A stretch of 64,000 bases of DNA from JASHPR01 sp963833885 (GTDB lineage: Bacteria; Actinomycetota; Actinomycetes; Streptosporangiales; Streptosporangiaceae): assembly GCA_963833885.1 (NCBI GenBank), contig CAWHZU010000023.1, positions 186,001-250,000 on the forward strand, read 5' to 3'. Made by a program: the position numbers and the translations under genes. Under the pieces are notes generated by a model, which was given only the letters and a program-made list of their open reading frames with translations, ran no database searches and had not been told where the DNA came from. Numbering within the stretch: the first letter of the stretch is position 1; the number at the start of each line of letters is the position of its first letter. Below, in pieces: positions 8,426 to 15,600 of this stretch.

Positions 8426-9094
8426 ATGAATCACCGCATGCGCGTGAAGGACTACTTCGACGGCGTGTACTCCACCCATGACCGGTTCTGGTGGCACGAG
8501 TCAGGCCGGTACAAGCTAGATCCAAACGCGTACCCCTACTCGTTGCTCACACAGCAGACTCTGCGGCTGCTCGAAGGGCGCCCGCATGGGCGCGCACTCG
8601 ACCTAGGCGCGGGCGAGGGATCTGACGCTATCCGTCTGGCTCTGCTTGGATACGAGGTCCACGCCGTCGAGGTAAGCACGATTGGCGCCAAGAAGATCAG
8701 GAATTTCGCGCGCGAGGCCAAAGCGCAACTGCGCGTCACCGCGGCCGACATTCAGGACTTCACGCCCGAGGGCCTGTATGACGTGGTCATCTGCAATGGC
8801 GTGCTGCACTATGTCGAGGACAAGGCGTCCGTCATCTCGCTTATGCAGAACGCCACCTGCCCGGGCGGGATCAATGTGGTCTCCCTTTGGAGCACGTTCA
8901 GCCCGGTCCCGGACTGCCACGAGATCGTGCCGGTCTACTGTGACGAAGAGCAGGGTGAGGTGACCGGCAGCTACCAGGACTGGACGACGGAGTTCATCTA
9001 CTACGAGCGGAACAAGGCGGAAACCGCGCACTCCGACCTTCCGGCCCACAGTCACAGCCACCTCAAGCTGATCGCCACCAAGCCGGGAGCCTGA
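8426..9094 (+). CDS. class I SAM-dependent methyltransferase
   Basis: A 222-residue cytosolic enzyme from the ATG at 8426 (GAGGTGG upstream). Motif I, ALDLGAGEGSDAIRLALLG, and acidic motif II, VHAVEVS, are canonical for the Rossmann methyltransferase fold, followed by AADIQDF and the post-motif YDVVICNGVLHYV. The general layout recalls TehB-like enzymes, but the C-terminal 60 residues (ending in HSHSHLKLIATKPG) differ. The start of the protein, DYFDGVYSTHDRFWWHESGRY, is well structured and may recognise substrate. It follows the Nudix-type gene on the same strand by 65 bases. Substrate unknown. Confidence 0.8.
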   Translation: MNHRMRVKDYFDGVYSTHDRFWWHESGRYKLDPNAYPYSLLTQQTLRLLEGRPHGRALDLGAGEGSDAIRLALLGYEVHAVEVSTIGAKKIRNFAREAKAQLRVTAADIQDFTPEGLYDVVICNGVLHYVEDKASVISLMQNATCPGGINVVSLWSTFSPVPDCHEIVPVYCDEEQGEVTGSYQDWTTEFIYYERNKAETAHSDLPAHSHSHLKLIATKPGA

Positions 9095-9264
9095 TCAGCC
9101 CGGCCAGCCGAGCCGGTGCGTGAGGCCATTCCACGGAATCACCAGGGTTTTCTTCACTTTCGGTCGGCTTCGGCGTTAGTCGGCTGCGGCTCGGCTCCTC
9201 TTCACAGTTCTTTCTTGCCACCGTGAAACCACGGTCAGTGGCGGCACGGAACGGGGAAGCGACG

Positions 9265-10263
9265 GTGAGGACGATGAGGCAGTTCAACGGCGTGGACAAG
9301 GCAGCGGCACAGCACAACCACGCTGGCGATGCTGCGGATAACCAGCGGCGCATGGGCTCGGCCAGCGGGGGCAGGCCGGCCAGGGAGGGCAGCCCGATCG
9401 GCGGAGGCAGCCCGGCCGGGGGAGGCAGTCGAATCGGCGGGGGCGGCCCGATCGGCGGGGGCCGGGCCGGCCTGAGCAGCCCGGAGGGGCGATTCCTGGC
9501 CAGCGCCGGCAAGCCCCTGGGCCGGCTGATCTCGGACCTGAAGGACCGGTGGGCGGCCGCACTGGTGCGGGTCAGGGGCACCGCAGCCGCCCTGGACCAC
9601 GCGATCGCCGCGGCCAGCGAGCGCCGGGCGCACCACCGCGGTGGTGACCGCCCATGGCTGCTGCGGCTCACCATACCGTTGGCCACCGGAGCCGAGGCGC
9701 TGACGGCGTTCGTGGCCATGGAGGTCCTGGTCTCGACCACCGGGCTCGCCTTCGGCTTGGCCGCCATGACCGCCCTGGTCGGCGCGGGCATCGCGTGCAT
9801 CATCGCCAACCGGCGCCTGCACCGGCTGGCCGTGCCGGCCTTCGCAAGGTCAGCGGAGATCGCGTTCGTGGCGGTGCTTACCCTGCTGCGGTTCGTGAGC
9901 CTGGACGTGCAGAGCTCGGACGCGCTGGCCGCGCTCGGCGGCGCGGCCCTGGCCGCCCTAATCAGCGCGGTCGCGCTGCTGGCCATCGAGGAAGTCGTGG
10001 TCGAGACCGACACCTTCGGCGTGTTCCTGAGCCGGGTGCGGGTGTCGCTGTGCCGCCGCCAGTCGGTGCGCGCCATGTCCCAGCTCGCCGGCTGCCAGGC
10101 ACGGCTGGACACCACCGGGCAGAAGTTCGAGCAGCATTTCCTGGACTTCCTGCTCAAAGCCGAAGGGTTCCCGCTGGCCGAGGCGGAGCAGCGCGCCAGG
10201 GCGCTCAGGATCGCGATCTGCAGGACGGACCAGATCGGCGCGACAGCCGGGGGCGGCTCATGA
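9265..10263 (+). CDS. membrane protein with Gly-rich repeat region
   Basis: Starts considered: GTG 9223 and GTG 9265 (chosen, ACGGGGAAG at a 5-base spacing) plus ATG 9274 in the same frame. The N-terminal 90 residues are Gly/Pro/Ser-rich and contain four six-residue GSPIGG-like repeats. Residues about 145-250 hold four hydrophobic segments (RLTIPLATGAEALTAFVAM, GLAAMTALVGAGIACIIA, IAFVAVLTLLRFVS, ALISAVALLAIEEV), followed by a soluble basic C-terminal part with KFEQHFLDFLLKAEG. No family recognised. Its stop overlaps the start of the lipoprotein gene (ATGA), so the two are translationally coupled and probably work together at the cell surface. Confidence 0.65.
   Translation: MRTMRQFNGVDKAAAQHNHAGDAADNQRRMGSASGGRPAREGSPIGGGSPAGGGSRIGGGGPIGGGRAGLSSPEGRFLASAGKPLGRLISDLKDRWAAALVRVRGTAAALDHAIAAASERRAHHRGGDRPWLLRLTIPLATGAEALTAFVAMEVLVSTTGLAFGLAAMTALVGAGIACIIANRRLHRLAVPAFARSAEIAFVAVLTLLRFVSLDVQSSDALAALGGAALAALISAVALLAIEEVVVETDTFGVFLSRVRVSLCRRQSVRAMSQLAGCQARLDTTGQKFEQHFLDFLLKAEGFPLAEAEQRARALRIAICRTDQIGATAGGGS
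9389..9460 (+). repeat. four 18-bp tandem repeats in coding sequence
   Basis: Four units at 9389, 9407, 9425 and 9443, each coding for a G-S-P-I-G-G-like hexapeptide. Units differ at a few positions, so they are old enough to have diverged. The region forms a flexible Gly-rich linker before the first membrane segment. Confidence 0.8.
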
Positions 10264-11453
10264 AGCGCGCGCTGATCGGAATAGCCGCGGCGGCCACGGG
10301 CATCGCGGTCGCGCTGGCTGGGTGCTCGCCGCTGACCGAAGTGGTCACCATGCAGGGCCGCTCGGTCCGGGTGTGCGGGCACCCGGACGGGGTGGTCCTG
10401 ATCGTCGGTGCGCACCGGGACGCCCCGGCGCCGTCCGCGCTGGCTCCGAGGGTTGCGTGCCTGGTGGGCGCCGCGATCGAGCACGGGAAGCCGGTCATCC
10501 TGGTCGACGCGACCGGGCAGCCGGACGTCGTCGCGCCGCGCCTGCTGAGCGTAACGGGCGGCACGCTGGCTCAGCAGGACTCGCCTCGGGTGGCGCAGGA
10601 CGTGCAGCGGGTCAGTGACGCGATCGCCGGCCTGCGCCCAAAGGCCCCGGGCGTTGATGATCTCGCCGCGCTGGCCCTGGCCGCCGACGCGGCGCAGGCC
10701 GACGGCCTCCCGCACGCCGTGCTGGTCCTGCTGGACTCGGGCCTGGACGACCGTGGCGCGCTCAGCTTCACCACGGCGGGCCTGCTGGCGGCGGAACCAT
10801 CCGAGGTGGCCGGTCAGCTCAAGGCCACGGGCAACGAGCTGCACCTGCGCGGCTTCACGGTCGAACTGGTCGGGATCGGGTTCACGGCCCGTCCGCAGGC
10901 GCCGCTGGACGCTAAATGGCGCGGCAACCTCACCGCGATCTGGCAGGCGGTCGTCGCGTCGGCCGGGGCGGCGGCCGTGGTCATCCCGCAGCCCGCCGAG
11001 GGCGCGTCGGTCCGGACCAGTGAGCCGGTGAAGCTGATCACGGTGCCGGCCGATCAGCCAGCCCGCCCGGCGCCGGGCGCGCACATCGTGTTCACCGGCG
11101 AGTCACCGGTCCGGTTCGAGCCCAACACCACGGTGTTCGTCGATCCCGCTGCCGCCCAGCGGGCGCTGCGGCCGATCGCCGAGTGGCTGGCGGCGAACCG
11201 TTCCCGGCACGCGCTGCTGGTCGGGACGACGGCCGACGTCGGGCCCATGAGCGGGCAGGTCGCTTTGTCACTGCAGCGTGCAGGCCGGGTGCGCGCCGCG
11301 CTGCAGGCTCTGGGCGCGTCGCGCAGCCAGATCACGATCGAGGGCGTCGGCAGCAACTTCGCTGCGTTCGTGCCCGACCGCAGCGCGTCCGGTGCCCTGC
11401 TCGCCGGGCCCGCGACCCTCAACCGGTCGGTCCGGATCACCCTCACCAGCTGA
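10260..11453 (+). CDS. lipoprotein with OmpA-like peptidoglycan-binding domain
   Basis: The ATG at 10260 overlaps the preceding TGA. The first 25 residues are a lipoprotein signal with lipobox LAGC (Cys at about 22). Residues about 30-240 look like a VWA-type or Rossmann-like fold (VVLIVGAHRDA, AVLVLLDSGLDDRG, LRGFTVELVGIGF). Residues about 280-395 match an OmpA C-terminal domain: NTTVFVDPAAAQ, LRPIAEWLAAN, a degenerate GTTADVG and the closing LNRSVRITL. OmpA domains bind peptidoglycan non-covalently, so the protein likely sits on the outer face of the membrane, tethered to the wall. It forms an operon with the membrane protein upstream. Confidence 0.8.
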   Translation: MKRALIGIAAAATGIAVALAGCSPLTEVVTMQGRSVRVCGHPDGVVLIVGAHRDAPAPSALAPRVACLVGAAIEHGKPVILVDATGQPDVVAPRLLSVTGGTLAQQDSPRVAQDVQRVSDAIAGLRPKAPGVDDLAALALAADAAQADGLPHAVLVLLDSGLDDRGALSFTTAGLLAAEPSEVAGQLKATGNELHLRGFTVELVGIGFTARPQAPLDAKWRGNLTAIWQAVVASAGAAAVVIPQPAEGASVRTSEPVKLITVPADQPARPAPGAHIVFTGESPVRFEPNTTVFVDPAAAQRALRPIAEWLAANRSRHALLVGTTADVGPMSGQVALSLQRAGRVRAALQALGASRSQITIEGVGSNFAAFVPDRSASGALLAGPATLNRSVRITLTS

Positions 11454-11471
11454 CCAGGGCCGCGCAGGGCC

Positions 11472-12233
11472 TCATGGTGCCGGGGTCAGCACGCTCATCA
11501 TGACCTGCCACGGCCGGACGGTAACGCTGAGCAGTCCACCGGCGACGGCCGCGTCGTCCTTGGTGGCCAGGTTGGTCGCGTGGCCGAGCCGGTCCGCGCC
11601 GGGCAGTCGCAGGATCGTCATGCCCGCGCCGTCCTCGTCGGCCAGCGGGCCCGCCGCGATCAGGTAGCCGGCCTCCCGCATCCGGTTCAGGAACGCGACG
11701 TGCTCGGCGAACCGCGGGTCGTCGAACACCGAGCCTTGCGGGGCGGACGGACCCCGGCGGTGCAGCAGTGCCACCCAGGTCTGCGCTCCATCGTCCTCGC
11801 CGGGCCGCGCCACGTGCTCAACGTAGTAGCCGAGCACCGTCGGCCAGCCCTTGTCGTACTCGGCTCGCATGGCCGCCGGGTCGTCGAAGGTCTCCCACCC
11901 GGAGTGGGTCAGCCGGACCAGCGTCTGCGCCCCGGCGGCGGTAAAGGTGACCTCCACCTGGCTGGTGCGGTCCGCTTCGCGCCCGGGATGCCAGGTGAAC
12001 GCGACGACGGCTGGCGGCTCCCACCGGGTCACCGTGCCCCATAGCGCCTGCTGGCCGCCCGCCGACCGTTCGATGATCTGCCCGTCTGCGAACGTGACCG
12101 TCCCATCGCAGTACACGCCCTTGCCCGCCGCGAGCGGCCACCACCGTCCCATCCCGGCAGTGAAGATCTCGAACGCGGCCTCGGGGGCGGCGTCCACCAG
12201 CACCTCCCGGCGGATCGGCGGGTGTTCGCTCAC
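11472..12233 (-). CDS. SRPBCC (AHSA1) domain fused to a YCII-like domain
   Basis: The GTG at 12233 overlaps the ArsR gene's stop (GTGA) with GGGAGGAACC as ribosome site, giving 253 residues. The first 150 are an AHSA1-type START fold (IRREVLVDAAPEAAFEIFT, WWPLAAGKGVY, VVAFTWHPGRE, VRLTHSGWETF). The last 95 (QTWVALLHRRGPSAP, AFLNRMREAGYLIAAGPLADEDGAGM) match a YCII-like fold of the ferredoxin-like class. Such two-domain proteins are found in ArsR-linked cassettes; their ligand is unknown. It is regulated with, and probably by, the ArsR protein. Confidence 0.85.
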   Translation of the reverse strand: MSEHPPIRREVLVDAAPEAAFEIFTAGMGRWWPLAAGKGVYCDGTVTFADGQIIERSAGGQQALWGTVTRWEPPAVVAFTWHPGREADRTSQVEVTFTAAGAQTLVRLTHSGWETFDDPAAMRAEYDKGWPTVLGYYVEHVARPGEDDGAQTWVALLHRRGPSAPQGSVFDDPRFAEHVAFLNRMREAGYLIAAGPLADEDGAGMTILRLPGADRLGHATNLATKDDAAVAGGLLSVTVRPWQVMMSVLTPAP

Positions 12234-12583
12234 GACGGTTCCTCCCGATCCCCGGCGGTCCCGGGGCCGCCACCGGCCGCGCGGCGGACCTCGGCCGCGT
12301 ACGACGCGAGCGCATCGTCCCAGGTCGCCGTCAGCCACTGCTGCGCCGCCGCCATCCCGCCCGGTGCCAGCACGTAGAGATTGCGCGTGCCGGCGCTGCT
12401 GTGCTCGACCAGCCCAGCGTTGCTCAGCACCCGCAGGTGCTTGCTGACCGCCGGGCGGCCGACCGGCAACAGCTGGGCGAGCTGCCCCACGGCGGCGGGC
12501 CCGTCGTGCAGCAGCTCCAGGATGCGCCGGCGCACCGGCTCACCCAGTGCGTCGAACACGGCTTCCGCAGATTGGTTACTCAT
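12230..12583 (-). CDS. ArsR-family transcriptional regulator
   Basis: A 117-residue winged helix repressor. Start taken at ATG 12583; a TTG two codons upstream is possible. FDALGEPVRRRILELL, the LPVGRPAVSKHLRVLSNAGLV recognition region and the wing (GTRNLYVL) are typical of the ArsR/SdpR-like group without metal-binding cysteines. These autorepressors usually pair with an SRPBCC gene, as here. A near-perfect 18-bp palindrome sits 8 bases ahead of the ATG, consistent with autoregulation of a nearly leaderless transcript. Confidence 0.9.
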   Translation of the reverse strand: MSNQSAEAVFDALGEPVRRRILELLHDGPAAVGQLAQLLPVGRPAVSKHLRVLSNAGLVEHSSAGTRNLYVLAPGGMAAAQQWLTATWDDALASYAAEVRRAAGGGPGTAGDREEPS

Positions 12584-12590
12584 AGGCAAC

Positions 12591-12608
12591 GGTTACTCTA
12601 GAGCAACC
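12591..12608 (-). promoter_or_regulatory. ArsR operator palindrome
   Basis: GGTTGCTCTAGAGTAACC on the minus strand is a palindrome with one mismatched pair. It lies directly upstream of the ArsR start and shares the GGTTGC half-site with the operators of the second ArsR cassette at 14281-14321. Confidence 0.7.
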
Positions 12609-12702
12609 AATGGCCGGAACGCAACGCTCCCCGGCCGGCCTGGCCCGCAGCGCCACCCCGGTGCCGGGCGCGCGGGTCAGGTCGCAGGCGGTTTGCTTAC
12701 CG

Positions 12703-13449
12703 TCATTCTCCCGGTGCGGTGGCAGGGTCGGGAAGGTCGGCAGGAGCGGCCTTCGAGGCCCAATACCCGCCCTGCGTCTGCTCGGGGTGGTCGTAGTTGT
12801 CGTGCCAGTTCCACCAGTCGTACGGCGCGCTTTGCGGGTAGCCCTCGGGTGAGTCCTCCCAGGTTTCCTGCCGCCCGAGCGCGCTCATGTCGAGGTAGCT
12901 CCAGGTGCTGCCGAGCGCCTCGTCGCCGCGGTTGTTGAGGAAGTAGGTGCGGAACACCCGGTCGCCGTCGCGGAAGAACGCGTTCGTGCCGTGATACTCG
13001 TCCACGCCGAAGTCGGCGTCCCACTCATCGGTGATCGTGTACCAGGGAGTCGTCCAGCCCATCCGCTTCTTCAGCCGCGCGATATCCGGCTGCGGCGCGC
13101 GCGAGGCGTACGCGAACGTGATGTCACGGGCGTTCAGGTGGGCGATGTTGGCGACCTGGTCGGCCATCATCGAACAGCCGTAGCACGCGTGGTCCGGCCA
13201 GCCGGCCACGCCGGGCTCGAAGAACGCGCGGTAGATGATCAGCTGCCGGCGGCCCTCGAAGAGCTCGGCCAGACTGGCCTGCCCACCTGGACCCTCGAAC
13301 GCATAGGCCTTCTGTGCCTCCAGCCACGGCATCCGCCGTCGTTGCGCGGCGAGCGCGTCGTGCGCGCGGGTCACTTCCTTCTCCTTCACCAGCAACTGCT
13401 GGCGCGCTTCCTCCCACTCCTGTCCGGTCACGATCTCTGGGGTCTGCAT
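12703..13449 (-). CDS. DUF899 thioredoxin-fold protein
   Basis: A 248-residue DUF899 family protein, start at ATG 13449 (AAAGGCGG, spacer 8); an ATG ten codons upstream at 13479 has no ribosome site. Family hallmarks include the KEKEVTRAHDALAAQRRRMPW segment, LIIYRAFF, CYGCSMMADQV (a CxxC-like pair at the thioredoxin-fold active position), FAYASRAP, NAFFRDGDRVFRTYF and the closing YDWWNWHDNYD. The biochemical function of the family is not established; a redox role is likely. It follows the second ArsR gene by 47 bases and is probably in the same operon, controlled from 14281-14321. Confidence 0.85.
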   Translation of the reverse strand: MQTPEIVTGQEWEEARQQLLVKEKEVTRAHDALAAQRRRMPWLEAQKAYAFEGPGGQASLAELFEGRRQLIIYRAFFEPGVAGWPDHACYGCSMMADQVANIAHLNARDITFAYASRAPQPDIARLKKRMGWTTPWYTITDEWDADFGVDEYHGTNAFFRDGDRVFRTYFLNNRGDEALGSTWSYLDMSALGRQETWEDSPEGYPQSAPYDWWNWHDNYDHPEQTQGGYWASKAAPADLPDPATAPGE

Positions 13450-13496
13450 TTCGGTGTCCGCCTTTCGTTTCAGCTTCATGTTTGCTGGGGGAGCGG

Positions 13497-13835
13497 CTAG
13501 CCGGCGCCGCGGTCGAGGTGGTCCCTGAGCGCACCGAGCGCGCCGTCCCAGTCGCGGGCCAGCGCGGCCAGGAACTGCTGGGCCACCTGCATCGGCGCGG
13601 AACGCAGCCGGTACCGGACCCGGCGCCGCTCCCCCGGTTCGGCCGTGACCAGTCCGGCCTCGGCCAGCAGGGCCAGGTGCTTGGCGATCGCCTGCCGGGT
13701 GATCGGCAGCAGGCCGGCCAGGTCCGTGGCCGTGGCCGGGCCACCCGACGCCAGCGCAGCCAGGATGGCACGCCGGGTCGGGTCGGCCAGGGCCGCAAAG
13801 ACCTGCTCGGCGACCGCCTCAATATCAGGCGGCAT
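13497..13835 (-). CDS. ArsR-family transcriptional regulator
   Basis: A 112-residue winged helix protein. EQVFAALADPTRRAILAAL, the helix-turn-helix LPITRQAIAKHLALLAEAGLV and the basic wing PGERRRVRYRLR are diagnostic. No metal-binding cysteine box. Its ATG lies inside the end of the SRPBCC gene (11-bp overlap), so the two are coupled. This is the second ArsR/SRPBCC cassette within 2 kb, in the reverse gene order to the first. Confidence 0.9.
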   Translation of the reverse strand: MPPDIEAVAEQVFAALADPTRRAILAALASGGPATATDLAGLLPITRQAIAKHLALLAEAGLVTAEPGERRRVRYRLRSAPMQVAQQFLAALARDWDGALGALRDHLDRGAG

Positions 13836-14262
13836 CGAGGTAGTCGGCCAGCTCGCCGAGCTCCTTCGCCCAGCCCTCGGTGTTGCCGTCGAACGCCTTG
13901 CTGTAGCCGTCCTCGGACAGCTGGGCGAACCCGGACTCGACGACGGTCAGCCGGGTGCCCGCGCCGGACGGCTCGAGCGTGAACTCGACATAGGTACGCC
14001 GCGGATCGTCCTCGGGCAGCCCGTAGATGTGCCAGGTGTAGCCGAACACTGTCGGCTCCTCCACCCGCTCCACCCGCATGTCGGCGGTGAACCCCTCCTC
14101 ATCCCACCGCATCCATGCCGACCCGCCCGGCCGCAGCTCGATCTCTGCTCCCGCGGTACCGAACCACTTACCCAGCCCCTCGGCCGTGGTCAGCGCCGCC
14201 CACACCTTGGCGGGCGGGTGGGCGAGCTCCACGGTCCGCTCGATCCGATCAGGAAAACCCAT
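13825..14262 (-). CDS. SRPBCC (AHSA1-like) domain protein
   Basis: A 145-residue START-fold protein from the ATG at 14262, which has GGAGG at 7 bases; an open frame extends 17 residues further but crosses the operator region. Family motifs include IERTVELAHPPAKVWAALT, GLGKWFGTAGAEIELRPGG, TFGYTWHI-like VFGYTW and the C-terminal helix NTEGWAKELGELADYL. These proteins bind small hydrophobic ligands; the ligand is unknown. First gene of a three-gene unit SRPBCC, ArsR, DUF899. Confidence 0.9.
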   Translation of the reverse strand: MGFPDRIERTVELAHPPAKVWAALTTAEGLGKWFGTAGAEIELRPGGSAWMRWDEEGFTADMRVERVEEPTVFGYTWHIYGLPEDDPRRTYVEFTLEPSGAGTRLTVVESGFAQLSEDGYSKAFDGNTEGWAKELGELADYLDAA

Positions 14263-14280
14263 GACAACCTCCGACGCGTA

Positions 14281-14321
14281 GCAACCAAGTAGTTGCCACA
14301 TTATAGCAACCACATGGTTGC
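14281..14321 (-). promoter_or_regulatory. operator array and -10 box of the second ArsR cassette
   Basis: On the minus strand, two palindromes built on GCAACC/GGTTGC (14306-14321 and 14281-14296) flank a perfect TATAAT (14305-14300). The -10 box is also bracketed by GTTGC and GCAAC. A repressor bound here would block RNA polymerase directly. The start codon lies about 20 bases downstream. Confidence 0.75.
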
Positions 14322-14527
14322 GTCAACGGCTCCGCGGATCGTTACTTGCTGTGCCGGAAATACGGGAAACGCACACGCCACCCGCCCGGCCCGTTCGCCC
14401 AGCCGAGAGAGGGCAACGGCCACCAGCCATCGCGCCGCTCCCGGCGCAGCTGGAAGAGGACGTCGCGTCAGGGACGGACCTGGCCCCGGACATCGCGAAG
14501 GACCCGGACCACGATTTGCCAAACGCT
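14322..14527. other. non-coding spacer between two regulatory sites
   Basis: Together with the operators on both sides this makes a 311-bp gap between divergent genes. Open frames here are short shadows; nothing else is recognisable. Confidence 0.5.
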
Positions 14528-14560
14528 TGTCACGGTCTAGTGTTATTAATGACCGTGACA
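14528..14560 (+). promoter_or_regulatory. perfect 10-bp inverted repeat before the ABM gene
   Basis: TGTCACGGTC and GACCGTGACA are perfect complements separated by 13 bases that include TATTAAT. The repeat ends immediately before the GGAGG ribosome site at 14561, so it probably overlaps the promoter and acts as a repressor operator. The cognate regulator is not adjacent. Confidence 0.7.
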
Positions 14561-14573
14561 GGAGGGATGCGGC

Positions 14574-14867
14574 ATGACTGTCTACTCGATCTGGGAGTCC
14601 CGCTTTCCGGCCGACTCCGCGAACGAAGGCCGTGTGGCCACCGAGGCCATCTGGCGGGACATGACGGACTACGACGGCTACCTCGGTCATGAGGTGCTCA
14701 TCGACGCCGATGATCCGGGCCATCTGCTGGTGGTGAGCCGATGGGAGAGCCGGGAGCACGCGGATGAGGTGCTGCGCCAGTACGCCGACCACCCGAACGC
14801 GCGCGCGGCCAACAGCCTCGTCACCGAACCCCGGCGCAGGATCGTCGCGATCAGCGCCGCGCCGTGA
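14574..14867 (+). CDS. antibiotic biosynthesis monooxygenase (ABM) domain protein
   Basis: A 97-residue dimeric alpha/beta-barrel type protein, ATG 14574 with GGAGGG 7 bases ahead. YSIWESRFPADSANEG, GYLGHEVLIDADDPGHLLVVSRWES and the central HADEVLRQYADHPN helix are ABM-like. Members act as cofactor-free oxygenases or quinone/anthrone-type enzymes or as orphan small oxidases; substrate unknown. The last 12 residues come from the first unit of a 39-bp tandem repeat that runs into the next gene, whose GTG overlaps this stop. Confidence 0.8.
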   Translation: MTVYSIWESRFPADSANEGRVATEAIWRDMTDYDGYLGHEVLIDADDPGHLLVVSRWESREHADEVLRQYADHPNARAANSLVTEPRRRIVAISAAP

Positions 14868-14948
14868 CCGAGGCGCAGGATCGTCGCGATCAGCGCCGCG
14901 CAGTGACCGAAGCGCCGGATCGTCGCGATCAGCGCCGCGGCGTGACCC
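14832..14948 (+). repeat. three copies of a 39-bp tandem repeat at a gene junction
   Basis: Units differ at a few bases and repeat the series GTG-ACC at 14864, 14903 and 14942. The first unit codes for the end of the ABM protein in one frame; the second and third code for VTEAQDRRDQRRA and VTEAPDRRDQRRG in another frame. The duplication has therefore copied a stop/start junction, leaving three equivalent GTG starts. Confidence 0.9.
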
Positions 14949-15490
14949 CGGAGAGCCTGATCACGCTGGCCAACCTGGGGCTGCCCCGGCGCCCGTCCGG
15001 AGCGCGCAGCCGGGTGACCGAGGCGGCGCTGCCCGACGTCGCCACGGCCAGCCGACAGCTTGGGGCTCTGATCAGCCAGGCCGTGACCGAGGCCGACTTG
15101 CCCGGCCTGCGTGATCTGCAGCGGGCCGCCGGCCAGGCCGTCGACGCACTGCTGGCAGGCGAAGTCCCCGACTGCGCCGCGGTCAACGCTGTCGCCCGCG
15201 GCAGCACCGGCCGCGCCGGGCTTGTGGTGTCTGGCGGGGAACTGCGGGAGCGCATCGTGTGGGACGACGGGACCGCTGCTGCGGAACTCGCGCGCCGGCT
15301 GGTCGGGGAACTAGCCGCCCTGGACCCCAGCCGGTTGCGCCGTTGCGGCCGGCGCGAGTGTGACCTGGTCTTCTACGACACCACCCGCTCCCGCACCCGC
15401 CGCTGGCACGCGGAGGATCCGTGCGGATGGCGGGAGCGCCAGCACGCCCGTCGCCACCCAACGGTAAGTTTGGGGCAAAACGTGTCGTAG
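14864..15490 (+). CDS. ABATE/CGNR zinc-finger protein (possible regulator)
   Basis: 208 residues if the first repeat GTG (14864, GTGA overlap) is used; the GTGs at 14903 and 14942 would give 195 or 182 residues, and the last of these, opening VTPESLITLANLGLP, best matches the normal family start. The body fits the stress-induced ABATE domain. The C-terminus is the CGNR zinc finger: RRCGRRECDLVFYDTTRSRTRRW then CGWRERQHARRH. The signature CGNR is CGWR here, although the three metal-binding cysteines and basic tail are kept. Members are thought to bind nucleic acid. Coupled to the ABM gene. Confidence 0.75.
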   Translation: MTEAQDRRDQRRAVTEAPDRRDQRRGVTPESLITLANLGLPRRPSGARSRVTEAALPDVATASRQLGALISQAVTEADLPGLRDLQRAAGQAVDALLAGEVPDCAAVNAVARGSTGRAGLVVSGGELRERIVWDDGTAAAELARRLVGELAALDPSRLRRCGRRECDLVFYDTTRSRTRRWHAEDPCGWRERQHARRHPTVSLGQNVS

Positions 15491-15600
15491 AGGTTCGGGC
15501 GAAGCGAGGCGTTGGAGTCGGGGGAGCGTGTCGCCAGAAGCTGGGGTGAGCGTTTTCGCCGGAGTTCGGGGCGGAAGGATGTCGCCCGAAGGAGGTGGCC

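Noticed and set aside
9389..9460. 18-bp repeats as a CRISPR or regulatory repeat
   Set aside because: They encode an in-frame hexapeptide linker of a membrane protein and show codon-level variation.
9063..11084. 673-residue open frame on the minus strand
   Set aside because: Opposite-strand shadow of the membrane protein/lipoprotein pair; low-complexity Arg/Pro/Ala composition and no recognisable domain.
14832..14948. 39-bp repeats as a CRISPR array
   Set aside because: Units are contiguous with no spacers and code for protein in the genes that contain them.
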